DNA of 64,000 bases, taken from Oscillospiraceae bacterium (GTDB lineage: Bacteria; Bacillota; Clostridia; Oscillospirales; Ruminococcaceae). This document shows positions 25,512 to 33,519 of the stretch, one piece after another. Position 1 is the first letter of the stretch. Each line of letters opens with the position of its first letter. The translations under genes were made by a program, and so were the position numbers. The notes under the pieces are model-generated. The model did not search any database. It saw nothing but the letters and a program-made list of their open reading frames with translations, and was not told where the DNA came from. The stretch spans positions 1 through 64,000 of the forward strand of contig JAJQGT010000025.1 in NCBI GenBank assembly GCA_021201135.1, given 5' to 3'.

Positions 25512-26555
25512 ATGCAGACCCACACGAGCGATTTTAACCCCGACAGCGAGCTAAGGAAAGTCGGGATAAAGATAGCATTCTTGGGCGACTATGAGGGGAT
25601 GGAGCTCGGCACAAAGGACGTTATCAGTCTCGAGCTCACCGAAGGGCTCGACATCACCGGCGATAGCTTCCCGTCGAGGTCGCTGAAGCTCACGGCGATT
25701 GACAGCCTCGGGCTCTCTTTCGCCTCGCAGGAAAAAGACTATGTCAGGGCACGCTTTGAAGTCTTGATTGGAATCAATGACGAATACGTCAGCGTCGGGA
25801 AATACTATATCGACAAGATTGACACGCCCGATTTGGGCTTGACGGTCAGCATCGAGGCTTCCGACAGGGTCGCAACCTATATGGAGAAGTACATGACGGG
25901 ACTTTATACGAGCTCGGCGGTCAGCATGGCGACGCTCATAAATGCTCCGACGGGAGCGCTTGCGGGGCTCGACCTTTACTGTGACGACGCCACGCTCGAG
26001 GCAACCGTCTATCCGAACATGCTCACAACTGTCGATTCGCAGAGAGACTGCCTTCTTAAGCTTGCGCAAGCCGCCGGGATGGCTTCCGTCTGGGTCGACA
26101 GAGCGGGGACGGTTCACTTCGAGAACCTTGCGGGAAGAAGCGGATATTCGGCGGAAATAGCTTCGGGGAGCATACTCGGGTATTCCGGTCTTAAGCTCGG
26201 AAGTCACACCGACTATGTCGAGGTCACCGGCGAGAACGAAGGAAGCTCGTTCGGAGCGTCGTGGGGAACCTATACGAGGGGATGCCTGGCGGAGTTTTTG
26301 GACAACGACTTTGTCGACAGCTCGTTTGCACTGATTGTCGCGTGGAGATACTATGAGGCGAAGAATCAGCGCTTTGAGCTCACTTTAAAGACAAGATGCA
26401 ACCCGGTCTTAGAGCCCGGGGACAGGGTGCTTGTTCGCAAACCCGACGGAAACGAGATAGGGGAGTTCACCCTTGCGTCGCAGAAGATATATTTTGATTC
26501 GGACGGGCTCTCAGCAAAGCTCACGCTTTATGCGGCAAGCCCTACGGACAGTTAA
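25512..26555 (+). CDS. Tail hub-like protein (DUF5048-type)
   Basis: A 347-residue protein resembling baseplate or tail-hub proteins of the gpD/gp27 type: N-terminal beta domains (ITGDSFPSRSLKLTAID, GKYYIDKIDTPDLG), a helical insert, and a C-terminal part LEPGDRVLVRKPDG. The assignment to DUF5048 is from memory of similar proteins. It starts directly at the stop of the preceding gene. It is the largest gene after the capsid module; no tape-measure gene is present. Confidence 0.65.
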   Translation: MQTHTSDFNPDSELRKVGIKIAFLGDYEGMELGTKDVISLELTEGLDITGDSFPSRSLKLTAIDSLGLSFASQEKDYVRARFEVLIGINDEYVSVGKYYIDKIDTPDLGLTVSIEASDRVATYMEKYMTGLYTSSAVSMATLINAPTGALAGLDLYCDDATLEATVYPNMLTTVDSQRDCLLKLAQAAGMASVWVDRAGTVHFENLAGRSGYSAEIASGSILGYSGLKLGSHTDYVEVTGENEGSSFGASWGTYTRGCLAEFLDNDFVDSSFALIVAWRYYEAKNQRFELTLKTRCNPVLEPGDRVLVRKPDGNEIGEFTLASQKIYFDSDGLSAKLTLYAASPTDS

Positions 26556-26565
26556 GGAGGCAGGA

Positions 26566-26826
26566 ATGGCTGACATGATAATCAAAACGGCATCGGTAAT
26601 CTCTGCGCTGACCGTGGCTTCGGGATTTGCCGTGTCGATAGTGAAGTGGTATTTGGGACAGAAGAAGCAGGCGGCGGAAATTCTCAGAATCAAGGAAGAA
26701 AATACGCTTATATGCTTCGCACTCTCGGCTTGCCTCGACGGTTTGGGACAGCTCGGCGCCAATCACGCCGTAACAACCGCCAAGGACAAGCTTGACAAGT
26801 ATTTAAACCAACAGGCTCACAGGTGA
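26566..26826 (+). CDS. Small one-TM phage protein
   Basis: An 86-residue protein with one N-terminal membrane segment (about 6-28), then a charged helix (LGQKKQAAEILRIKEEN). It sits in the lysis region right after the tail hub gene, where holin-accessory or XhlA-like proteins are found. AAGGAGGCAGGA precedes ATG 26566. It overlaps the next gene by one base. Confidence 0.65.
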   Translation: MADMIIKTASVISALTVASGFAVSIVKWYLGQKKQAAEILRIKEENTLICFALSACLDGLGQLGANHAVTTAKDKLDKYLNQQAHR

Positions 26827-27077
26827 TGAAAAAGACAGAAAGAAAGCCTCTCGGGACGATTGACAAAATCTTAATCATTCTCGGAGGCTTCATGGGACTA
26901 TTCACAATAGCGATGATTGTGACATTTTATATAAAAGACGCCGTGCCGGACACCCTCATCACCTGCGTTATGGGTTGCAGTGGAGTCGAGGGAGTCCTCA
27001 CGGCGGCGATAACTATTTCAAAGCAGATTACAAACGGCAAGAAAGATAATCCGGAAGAACAGGAGGAATATAAATGA
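26826..27077 (+). CDS. Holin-like small membrane protein
   Basis: An 83-residue protein with two probable membrane segments (about 11-36 and 43-65) and charged ends (MKKTERKP, KDNPEEQEEYK), the usual form of a class II holin. It lies immediately ahead of the lysozyme gene with a four-base ATGA overlap. GTG 26823 is an alternative start one codon earlier. Holin function is inferred from topology and context. Confidence 0.65.
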   Translation: MKKTERKPLGTIDKILIILGGFMGLFTIAMIVTFYIKDAVPDTLITCVMGCSGVEGVLTAAITISKQITNGKKDNPEEQEEYK

Positions 27078-27715
27078 GCGAATACAAAGGCATAGACGTT
27101 TCAAAATATCAGTCGCCGATGAGGATGGACTATGAGGAACTCAAGGACCTCGGCTACAGCTTCGTTATGGCGAAGGCGGGAAGCCTTAAAGGCAAGGATT
27201 CGGCGTTTGACAGCCACTATTCGAAGGCAAGAGCCGCGGGATTGTCCGTCGGGGCGTATCTCTACAGCTACGCCACAACCGAGGAGCAGGCTTCGACAGA
27301 GGCGAGAATGATGCTCTCGTGGATTAAGGGCAAGAAGCTCACCCATCCGATAGTATACGACATCGAGGACGGCACGCAGAAGGCGCTCGGGCGTGAAAAA
27401 TGCACCGACATAGCGCTTCGGTTCTTAACCGAAATTGAGGACGCCGGTTGCTATGCGATGCTCTATTCTTACGCGAACTTCATCAAGCACTATCTCGATA
27501 TGGATAGGCTCAGGCACTTCGACGTCTGGCTTGCATGCTACACGAGCGAAGAGCGCCGCAAAGCCCTCTACACCTACCCGATTTTGGGCATCTGGCAATA
27601 CTCCTCGTCCGAGGTCCTTCAGGGCGTCTATCCCTCCCGACTCGATCAGGATGTGGCGTATAAGGACTACAGGAGGATTATTGAAGCGAAGGGGTTGAAT
27701 GTTATCAGAAGCTAA
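27074..27715 (+). CDS. GH25 lysozyme, endolysin of the cassette
   Basis: A 213-residue glycoside hydrolase family 25 muramidase. The fold starts KGIDVSKYQ, and catalytic residues are expected in PIVYDIEDG. It ends soon after WQYSSSEVLQGVYPSRLDQDV and has no cell-wall-binding domain, so it is compact compared with most phage endolysins. It has no signal peptide, in keeping with holin-dependent release. It is followed by a strong terminator. Confidence 0.9.
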   Translation: MSEYKGIDVSKYQSPMRMDYEELKDLGYSFVMAKAGSLKGKDSAFDSHYSKARAAGLSVGAYLYSYATTEEQASTEARMMLSWIKGKKLTHPIVYDIEDGTQKALGREKCTDIALRFLTEIEDAGCYAMLYSYANFIKHYLDMDRLRHFDVWLACYTSEERRKALYTYPILGIWQYSSSEVLQGVYPSRLDQDVAYKDYRRIIEAKGLNVIRS

Positions 27716-27744
27716 AAAAAGCCGTCGCGCAGACGGCTTTTTAT
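27716..27744 (+). terminator. Terminator of the phage-derived cassette
   Basis: AAAAAGCCGTC and GACGGCTTTTT form an 11-bp stem with a five-base loop. Confidence 0.92.
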
Positions 27745-27765
27745 TTGTCGAAATTTAGAAATGTG

Positions 27766-27794
27766 TTGACAAAAAATACTTTATAGTGTACAAT
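27766..27794 (+). promoter_or_regulatory. Promoter of type I toxin locus 1
   Basis: TTGACA (27766-27771), 17 bases and TACAAT (27789-27794). The expected start is near G27801, the first base of GACAGAGAAG. Confidence 0.85.
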
Positions 27795-27852
27795 TATAGC
27801 GACAGAGAAGTGAGAGTCAAAAGTAGGTATACATGCTTGCGACTCAATATGG

Positions 27853-27929
27853 TCGACCTCTTCCTGCGGAGCAGTTACTGCTCCGGTAGTTTCTGCCCCG
27901 CAGAGATTACATAAAATAAGGGAGGTCGA
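27853..27929 (+). promoter_or_regulatory. Ribosome-site sequestering pair in the toxin leader
   Basis: TCGACCTC (27853-27860) is the exact complement of GAGGTCGA (27922-27929), which contains the toxin ribosome site. The intervening CGGAGCAG-TTA-CTGCTCCG hairpin brings the arms together. Occlusion of translation in the full-length mRNA is typical of type I toxins. Confidence 0.65.
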
Positions 27930-27934
27930 TAAGC

Positions 27935-28027
27935 ATGACAACTTCCGAAGTTTTATTGCTTCTGAGTTTAGTGTTTACAGTTGTTTTTAAGCTGTTCGAC
28001 GTTTGGTCAAACGGACGAAAAAAATAA
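27935..28027 (+). CDS. Type I toxin, small holin-like membrane peptide
   Basis: A 30-residue peptide: MTTSEVLLLL, a hydrophobic stretch to VVFKLFDVW and a basic end NGRKK. This is the size and layout of TxpA/BsrG-type holin-like toxins of Firmicutes. It is preceded by GGGAGGTCGATAAGC. Long structured mRNA flanks (27801-28185) and a convergent antisense promoter support a type I system. It lies just after the phage-derived cassette, as txpA and bsrG lie in B. subtilis prophages. Confidence 0.8.
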   Translation: MTTSEVLLLLSLVFTVVFKLFDVWSNGRKK

Positions 28028-28139
28028 CCGCCCTGTAACTTAAGCAAACGGTGACGGTCACTTTCCACCCCTATACGGATGTTAAATCCGTACTTGTGAG
28101 GTTGACTCGGAACTGTTCGCACCAGTTCCGCTTCTCTGT
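28015..28139 (-). ncRNA. Antitoxin antisense RNA of locus 1 (RatA-like)
   Basis: Predicted from the minus-strand consensus promoter at 28145-28173. It would run from about 28139 back across the 3' part of the toxin mRNA and stop at GGCGGTTATTTTTTT over the last toxin codons, about 125 bases. It is complementary to the toxin transcript over its full length. Confidence 0.7.
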
Positions 28140-28144
28140 CATCT

Positions 28145-28173
28145 ATTATAACTCATGAGTGCCGTTTTGTCAA
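28145..28173 (-). promoter_or_regulatory. Antitoxin RNA promoter, locus 1
   Basis: On the minus strand TTGACA (28173-28168), 17 bases, TATAAT (28150-28145), a full consensus and stronger than the toxin promoter. Confidence 0.9.
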
Positions 28174-28185
28174 CGGCTTTTTTTG
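28161..28185 (+). terminator. Toxin mRNA terminator, locus 1
   Basis: GCCGTT and AACGGC close a TTGTC loop, followed by seven T. The antisense -35 box lies in the loop and right arm. Confidence 0.85.
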
Positions 28186-28218
28186 TTTCTTTTAAAAAGC
28201 CCCGTTTCAAATTAACTA

Positions 28219-28248
28219 TTGACATTCCCCCGTTTGATGTATTATAAT
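28219..28248 (+). promoter_or_regulatory. Promoter of glgP
   Basis: TTGACA (28219-28224), 18 bases and TATAAT (28243-28248). A leader of about 90 bases precedes the gene. AAGCCCCGTT (28197-28206) and AACGGGGCTT (28284-28293) form an inverted pair around the promoter. Confidence 0.8.
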
Positions 28249-28345
28249 AAGCAAGGCAAAGTATACTTGAAATCAACAAGGGGAACGGGGCTTCGGGTCT
28301 CGTTTACCGTAAGCTATTAAAATCTATCTTTTGGAGGGATTTAAA

Positions 28346-30757
28346 ATGCCTAAGGCTATTAACAAGCGTTACACCAAGGAAGGACTCAAAGAAGAAATCG
28401 TCAACGTTCTTGACGTGAAGTACGGTATTTCTCCGGAGCTTGCTCCGGACAGGCAGTTTTATGAGGCTCTTGCTTACATCATCACAAGAGAGCTTTCCGA
28501 CAAGCGCCATAAGTACACCACCAAGGTTCATTCCGAGGGTAAGAAGCAGGTTTACTACATTTCAATGGAATTCCTAATGGGTCGGTCTTTGAAGACCAAC
28601 CTCTATAATCTCGGCATGGTCAAGGCGGCTCAGGGCGCTTTGAAGGATCTCGGAGCAAACCTTGAATCCATCTATGAGCAGGAGCCGGACGCAGGTCTCG
28701 GTAACGGAGGACTCGGAAGACTCGCCGCTTGCTACCTCGACGGTCTTGCAACCGACGGCTATCCGGCAACCGGCTATTCGATTCTTTATGAATACGGAAT
28801 CTTCCGCCAGAAGCTCGAAAACGGCTGGCAGGATGAGCTCCCCGACAACTGGCTCCCGGGCGGCAAGTGCTGGCTCGTCGAGCATTCCGAATCCCAGATT
28901 GAGATTCACTTCGACGGCGTCCTCAAGGAATACTGGGACAATCAGTATCACCATGTAAACCTTGAGAACTACACCACCGTTATCGCCGAGCCGTATGACA
29001 TGTATGTCTCCGGCTATGACAGCGACGCTGTTTCAAAGCTCCGTCTCTGGAAGGCTATCAGCCCGTCGTTCGATATGAACAAGTTCAACTCCGGCAACTA
29101 CGCCGCGGCACTCGGGCAGAATATCACCGCTCAGGCTATCTCGAAGGTTCTCTATCCTAACGATAACCATAACGACGGCAAGTCTCTGAGACTCCGTCAG
29201 CAGTACTTCATGTGCGCCGCATCGGTCGCCGATATCGTAAACCACCACATGGCTACTTACGGTACTCTTGACAATCTCGCCGATAAGGTCGCAATCCAGA
29301 TTAACGACACCCATCCGACCCTCGCAATCCCCGAGCTGATGAGAATTCTCCTCGACGACTGCGGCTATTCGTGGGACGATGCCTATAAGATTGTATCCGG
29401 CTGCTTCGCTTATACCAACCACACCGTCATGGCGGAAGCCCTCGAGAAGTGGGACAGCGACCTCCTCAAGACCGTTATTCCGAGAGTTTACTCCATCATC
29501 GTCGAGATAAACAACCGCTATTGCGCTGAGCTCTGGGAGAAGTATCACGATCACCAGAAGGTCACCTCGATGAGCATCATCCAGAACAACAAGGCTCACA
29601 TGGCTAAGCTCTGCGTTGCAGTCTGCCACCATGTCAACGGCGTTTCCCAGATTCACTCGGAAATCATCAAGCGCGACGTCTTCGCAAACGAGTACGAGAA
29701 CACCCCCGAGAAGTTCACCAACGTCACCAACGGTATCGCATACCGCAGATGGCTCTATCAGTCGAACCCCGAGCTCTGCAAGCTTCTTGACGACACCATC
29801 GGCAAGGGCTACTTGAAGGACGCAAACGAGCTCAAGAAGTTCGAGAAGTATGCGGATGACCCGGAGGTTCTCCAGAGACTTTCCGAGGTCAAGAAGAAGA
29901 ACAAGCAGGCATTCGCCAAGAAGATTAAGGCGGAGACCGGCGTCGTCATCAACCCCGACACCCTTTTCGATGTTCAGGTCAAGAGACTTCACGAGTACAA
30001 GAGACAGCACCTCAACGCTCTCAACATCGTTTCCGAGTATAACATGCTCCTTGAGAACCCCGACCTCGACGTTCAGCCGAAGACCTATATCTTCGCGGCA
30101 AAGGCGGCTCCGGGCTATTATCTCGCAAAGCAGATTATAAAGCTCATCTGGTCTCTCGGCGAAGAAATCAAGAAGAACCCGAAGATTAACGAGAAGCTTT
30201 CCGTTGTCTTCCTTGAGGACTATAACGTAACCCTCTCCGAGCTCCTTATGCCCGCATCCGAGGTTTCCGAGCAGATTTCCCTCGCCGGAACGGAAGCGAG
30301 CGGAACCGGCAACATGAAGTTCATGCTGAACGGCGCCGTAACCCTCGGCACCAAGGACGGAGCCAACATCGAAATCGGTGAGGCGGCAGGACAAGACAAT
30401 ATCATCAACTTCGGTATGACCGTTGAAGAGGTTGAGAACCTCAAGCGTCAGGGCTATCGTCCCGAACAGCTCTATAACTGCGACCCCGTTATCAAGGCGG
30501 CAGTCGACAAGATTGCGAACGGCGTCAACGGCAACAGATTTGACGATGTTGTATCCTCCTACAAGCACTCCGACCCCTATATGGTTCTTGCGGACTTCGA
30601 GTCCTATAGAAGCGCTCAGGCGGAGGTTTCGAAGATTTATCAGGATACTCTCAAGTGGCAGAGAATGTCTCTCATGAACATCGCGAACGCCGGCAGATTC
30701 TCAGCCGACCGCTCGGTTGATGAGTATGCAAAGAATATCTGGGGACTTTCGAAGTAA
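28346..30757 (+). CDS. glgP: Glycogen/alpha-glucan phosphorylase
   Basis: An 803-residue phosphorylase that releases glucose-1-phosphate from glycogen or maltodextrin. GLGNGGLGRLAACYLDG binds substrate and EASGTGNMKFMLNG carries the pyridoxal-phosphate lysine. The length is normal for the GT35 family. ATG 28346 (MPKAINKRY) is used because TTTTGGAGGG lies 9 bases ahead. It stands alone, with no other glycogen gene in the window. Confidence 0.97.
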   Translation: MPKAINKRYTKEGLKEEIVNVLDVKYGISPELAPDRQFYEALAYIITRELSDKRHKYTTKVHSEGKKQVYYISMEFLMGRSLKTNLYNLGMVKAAQGALKDLGANLESIYEQEPDAGLGNGGLGRLAACYLDGLATDGYPATGYSILYEYGIFRQKLENGWQDELPDNWLPGGKCWLVEHSESQIEIHFDGVLKEYWDNQYHHVNLENYTTVIAEPYDMYVSGYDSDAVSKLRLWKAISPSFDMNKFNSGNYAAALGQNITAQAISKVLYPNDNHNDGKSLRLRQQYFMCAASVADIVNHHMATYGTLDNLADKVAIQINDTHPTLAIPELMRILLDDCGYSWDDAYKIVSGCFAYTNHTVMAEALEKWDSDLLKTVIPRVYSIIVEINNRYCAELWEKYHDHQKVTSMSIIQNNKAHMAKLCVAVCHHVNGVSQIHSEIIKRDVFANEYENTPEKFTNVTNGIAYRRWLYQSNPELCKLLDDTIGKGYLKDANELKKFEKYADDPEVLQRLSEVKKKNKQAFAKKIKAETGVVINPDTLFDVQVKRLHEYKRQHLNALNIVSEYNMLLENPDLDVQPKTYIFAAKAAPGYYLAKQIIKLIWSLGEEIKKNPKINEKLSVVFLEDYNVTLSELLMPASEVSEQISLAGTEASGTGNMKFMLNGAVTLGTKDGANIEIGEAAGQDNIINFGMTVEEVENLKRQGYRPEQLYNCDPVIKAAVDKIANGVNGNRFDDVVSSYKHSDPYMVLADFESYRSAQAEVSKIYQDTLKWQRMSLMNIANAGRFSADRSVDEYAKNIWGLSK

Positions 30758-30781
30758 AGCGAAATTTTCACCTTTTCACTA

Positions 30782-30810
30782 TTGCATTTTATCTTGAGAC
30801 ATGTTATAAT
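30782..30810 (+). promoter_or_regulatory. Promoter of secG
   Basis: TTGCAT (30782-30787), 17 bases, TATAAT (30805-30810). Confidence 0.8.
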
Positions 30811-30849
30811 CTTTTAGAATGCTATTTCTATCGGATTGGAGGGCAAAAG

Positions 30850-31101
30850 ATGACTGTTGTCAATATAATCAGCGGAATCGTACTGCTTCTTTGCAGTATT
30901 GCTATAGTTCTTATCATTATGTTTACAGACACCGACAGTGCGAGAATGAGCTCTGCCATCAGCGGAGGAAGCGATTCCTTCTACGGCAGAAACATGAAGA
31001 ACACTCGTGAGGCAAGACTTAATCTCGTCACCAAGATTGTCGTCGGACTTCTTTATGTGGTCTGCATCGTTGTAAATATTATAGCGCGCTTCGCAGGTTG
31101 A
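30850..31101 (+). CDS. secG: Preprotein translocase subunit SecG
   Basis: An 83-residue protein with two membrane segments (about 4-25 and 61-80) separated by a polar loop containing the SecG-like SGGSDSFYGRN. SecG binds SecY and aids protein export. GGAGGGC precedes ATG 30850. A hairpin with a T-rich tail at 31131-31170 follows. Confidence 0.9.
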   Translation: MTVVNIISGIVLLLCSIAIVLIIMFTDTDSARMSSAISGGSDSFYGRNMKNTREARLNLVTKIVVGLLYVVCIVVNIIARFAG

Positions 31102-31130
31102 GTCGAATTCGACCGAAATTGATTTGACGT

Positions 31131-31170
31131 TGCCGCTCGACCGGTTTTTCTGCGTCGGGCGGCAGTTTGT
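31131..31170 (+). terminator. Terminator or attenuator after secG
   Basis: TGCCGCTCGAC (31131-31141) pairs with GTCGGGCGGCA (31154-31164), then GTTTGTTT. No promoter is visible between it and the next two genes, so partial read-through is likely. Confidence 0.7.
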
Positions 31171-31183
31171 TTAGGAGGCTCTT

Positions 31184-31285
31184 ATGAAGAAGAAACCCAT
31201 TATCGCAAGAATATTCGTAATCCTGATAGTCGTGTTCCTGTTGGCGGCGATTGTTTATTCGTCGCTCTACACCCTGTTTATCTGA
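31184..31285 (+). CDS. 33-residue single-TM peptide ahead of ung
   Basis: ATG 31184 follows TTAGGAGGCTCTT and encodes MKKKPIIAR followed by a membrane helix to about residue 28 and a short tail. Its TGA (31283-31285) lies one base ahead of the ung ATG (TGATATG), so ung translation probably depends on it. The peptide has the form of many Firmicutes small membrane proteins; its own role is unknown. Confidence 0.7.
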   Translation: MKKKPIIARIFVILIVVFLLAAIVYSSLYTLFI

Positions 31286-31286
31286 T

Positions 31287-31967
31287 ATGGTCGTCATCGG
31301 TAACGACTGGGATGAGGTAATCGGCGGCGAGTTCGAGAAGGATTACTACCTCGAGCTCCGCGATTTTCTCAAGACGGAGTATTCAACTAACACTGTCTAC
31401 CCCGATATGTATCACATATACACGGCGCTCAAGCTGACGCCCTATAGCTCTGTCAAGGTGGTAATTTTCGGGCAGGATCCATATCACGAGCCCGGGCAGG
31501 CGCATGGGCTCTGCTTTTCCGTGCAGGACGGGACAGCCCTGCCGCCGTCCCTGAAGAACATCTATAAAGAGCTCGAGGCGGATCTCGGCATCCCTCCGGC
31601 AAAGACGGGTGATCTGACATCGTGGGCGAAGCAGGGCGTGCTCCTTTTGAACACGGTGCTCACCGTCCGCCGCGGGCAGGCTAATTCCCACAAGGGCAAG
31701 GGCTGGGAGATTCTCACGGACGAGATTATAAGAAAGCTCAACGACCGCGAAAGTCCGATAGTTTTCATCCTCTGGGGCGCGAACGCAAGGAGCAAGAAGG
31801 CTCTCATCACGAATCCCCAGCACCTGATTATAGAATCCGCCCACCCAAGCCCGCTTTCAGCGTTCAACGGCTTCTTCGGCTCAAGACCCTTTTCGAGGAC
31901 GAATCAGTTCCTTGCCGAGAACGGCGAGGCGCCGATTAATTGGCAGGTGGGAGAAACGCATAGTTGA
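31287..31967 (+). CDS. ung: Uracil-DNA glycosylase
   Basis: A 226-residue family 1 UDG that removes uracil from DNA. Catalytic [14 protein letters not shown] (water-activating aspartate) and the HPSPLSA loop are present and the length is normal. ATG 31287 aligns with the family N terminus and has no ribosome site of its own; translation appears coupled to the small upstream ORF. Confidence 0.96.
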   Translation: MVVIGNDWDEVIGGEFEKDYYLELRDFLKTEYSTNTVYPDMYHIYTALKLTPYSSVKVVIFGQDPYHEPGQAHGLCFSVQDGTALPPSLKNIYKELEADLGIPPAKTGDLTSWAKQGVLLLNTVLTVRRGQANSHKGKGWEILTDEIIRKLNDRESPIVFILWGANARSKKALITNPQHLIIESAHPSPLSAFNGFFGSRPFSRTNQFLAENGEAPINWQVGETHS

Positions 31968-31987
31968 TATGAGATAAGGAGGTCCCA

Positions 31988-32905
31988 ATGTCTCAACAGA
32001 ACGAAAACGAAAAAGACAAGATTTTAAGTGAGGATGGCGAGCAGGTCGAGACGGTTCCGGAGGGCGAGGTTCACCCTTCCGAGATGCCGGACAAGCCCAA
32101 GACCGACGTGATGCTCTATCTTGACGAGGAGGTCAAGGCTCGCGAGGAGGCTCTGAAGGACGACAGGGCGGCTCGAGCTCAGCACGAGAAGGAGCTTCAG
32201 GAGAAGAAAATCGAGCTCACCAAGCTCAAGATGGGCGTTATCGAGGAGTCGGACACCATAAAGGAGGTCCACGAAGAGGCTCCGAAGCTCACACTCGGCG
32301 AAAAGCTTGACAACATCTGGTACCGCTCGAAGTGGATAATTATTTTCGTCGTTTTCTGCGTGGTCGCAGGCGGATATATCATCTATTCTCAGGTGACGAG
32401 CGAGAAGGCGGACATGACCGTCCTCGTCGTCATGGAAAACAACTCCCTCTATGCGAGAACCGAGGAGGTTGAGGAATTCCTCGAGCAGTATTGCGACGAC
32501 CTCGACGGCAACGGCTATGTCCACGTTCTGGTCTATAATATCGTTCTCAGCGACCTTGAGGACGCCACTTCCTCCACCTCGGCGCAGGCGCAGATAATGA
32601 CCCAGCTTATGACCGGCGACAATATCATGATTATTTCCGACGGCACCACGGAGTTTGAGGTTCACGACTTCACCCAGGACGAGGGCTACGATGACGACTG
32701 CATGACCGAATACGGAATTAGGCTCAGCTGTGCCCTGACCCGCGAAGAGCTCAGGTGGGAAGCAATGCCGGACGAGCTTTATATCGGCATGCGTCAGCCG
32801 CAGGAGCTCAGCGGCACAAAATTGGAGAAAATGCAGGAGAATTTCGACGAATTACTTCCGATGTTTGATCGGCTTTATGAGGCAATTTGTGAGAGCGAGC
32901 CCTGA
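31988..32905 (+). CDS. Single-TM membrane protein, unknown
   Basis: A 305-residue protein: residues 1-110 are charged and include a coiled coil (about 45-80), residues 115-137 form one membrane helix (WIIIFVVFCVVAGGYIIY), and 138-305 form an external acidic domain. It follows ung by 20 bases with GGAGGTCCC upstream. I know no function; similar proteins appear in Clostridia of this group. Confidence 0.75.
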   Translation: MSQQNENEKDKILSEDGEQVETVPEGEVHPSEMPDKPKTDVMLYLDEEVKAREEALKDDRAARAQHEKELQEKKIELTKLKMGVIEESDTIKEVHEEAPKLTLGEKLDNIWYRSKWIIIFVVFCVVAGGYIIYSQVTSEKADMTVLVVMENNSLYARTEEVEEFLEQYCDDLDGNGYVHVLVYNIVLSDLEDATSSTSAQAQIMTQLMTGDNIMIISDGTTEFEVHDFTQDEGYDDDCMTEYGIRLSCALTREELRWEAMPDELYIGMRQPQELSGTKLEKMQENFDELLPMFDRLYEAICESEP

Positions 32906-32939
32906 TTTCAAAATCCGAAAAATTTTTTGAAAAAAGGGC

Positions 32940-32968
32940 TTGACAAATCGCCCAAGCCGATATATAAT
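32940..32968 (+). promoter_or_regulatory. Promoter of the tRNA cluster
   Basis: TTGACA (32940-32945), 17 bases, TATAAT (32963-32968), perfect consensus. Confidence 0.93.
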
Positions 32969-33018
32969 ATACAAGTCGCTTCGAGATAGGATTCGCTTCT
33001 ACAGAAGCGAGAACGGAT

Positions 33019-33094
33019 GGGAGCATAGCTCAGCTGGGAGAGCATCTGCCCTACAAGCAGGGGGTCATAGGTTCGAGCCCTATTGTTCCCACCA
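33019..33094 (+). tRNA. tRNA-Val (anticodon TAC)
   Basis: 76 bases, acceptor GGGAGCA/TGTTCCC, anticodon loop CCTACAA (TAC), T-loop GGTTCGAGCCC, encoded CCA. It is first of four tRNAs on one transcript. Confidence 0.97.
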
Positions 33095-33099
33095 TCTGT

Positions 33100-33176
33100 G
33101 GCCCGGTAGTTCAGTTGGTTAGAACGCTAGCCTGTCACGCTAGAGGTCACCGGTTCGAGCCCGGTTCGGGTCGCCA
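33100..33176 (+). tRNA. tRNA-Asp (anticodon GTC)
   Basis: 77 bases, acceptor GGCCCGG/TCGGGTC, anticodon stem CTAGC/GCTAG with loop CTGTCAC (GTC), encoded CCA. Confidence 0.97.
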
Positions 33177-33199
33177 TTCCCTTTTTTCGGGGAAGCGAT

Positions 33200-33275
33200 G
33201 CCTCTGTAGCTCAGTTGGTAGAGCAGGGGACTGAAAATCCCCGTGTCATTGGTTCAATTCCGATCGGAGGCACCA
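33200..33275 (+). tRNA. tRNA-Phe (anticodon GAA)
   Basis: 76 bases, acceptor GCCTCTG/CGGAGGC, anticodon stem GGGGA/TCCCC with loop CTGAAAA (GAA), encoded CCA. Confidence 0.97.
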
Positions 33276-33281
33276 AATATT

Positions 33282-33357
33282 GCGGATTTAGCTCATCTGG
33301 TAGAGCGCCACCTTGCCAAGGTGGAGGTAGCGAGTTCGAGCCTCGTAATCCGCTCCA
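33282..33357 (+). tRNA. tRNA-Gly (anticodon GCC)
   Basis: 76 bases, acceptor GCGGATT/AATCCGC, anticodon stem CCACC/GGTGG with loop TTGCCAA (GCC), encoded CCA. Confidence 0.97.
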
Positions 33358-33363
33358 TTAATT

Positions 33364-33399
33364 CGCGTTGTGGGAATACTCACAGCGCGTTTTATTTTT
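33364..33399 (+). terminator. Terminator of the tRNA cluster
   Basis: CGCGTTGTG (33364-33372) pairs with CACAGCGCG (33381-33389), followed by TTTTATTTTT. Confidence 0.88.
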
Positions 33400-33453
33400 G
33401 TTGAATTTTTATTGTAAATAAACCCGATTTCCCCGCCATTCCGAAAAAAATCG

Positions 33454-33482
33454 TTGCAACGGATGAAAATGTGGTGTATAAT
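33454..33482 (+). promoter_or_regulatory. Promoter of the small membrane protein gene
   Basis: TTGCAA (33454-33459), 17 bases, TATAAT (33477-33482). Confidence 0.8.
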
Positions 33483-33519
33483 GGTTTTATAATTACAATG
33501 GGGAAAGTGGGGAGCTTTT

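Larger units (their letters stand above)
27801..28140. repeat. Terminal inverted repeat of toxin locus 1
   Basis: GACAGAGAAG (27801-27810) and CTTCTCTGTC (28131-28140) are exact complements and mark the 5' ends of the sense and antisense RNAs. A second pair, GAGTCAA (27814-27820) with TTGACTC (28102-28108), extends the fold-back, with hairpin GGAACTG/CAGTTCC bulged between. Confidence 0.85.

Noticed and set aside
28197-28293. AAGCCCCGTT/AACGGGGCTT pair as a leader regulatory hairpin of glgP
   Set aside because: The promoter lies between the arms, so the two arms are not on the same transcript from that promoter.
29033-30568. Long open frame (511 codons) antisense to glgP
   Set aside because: It is a shadow of the strongly conserved phosphorylase; composition is odd for a protein and there is no ribosome site.
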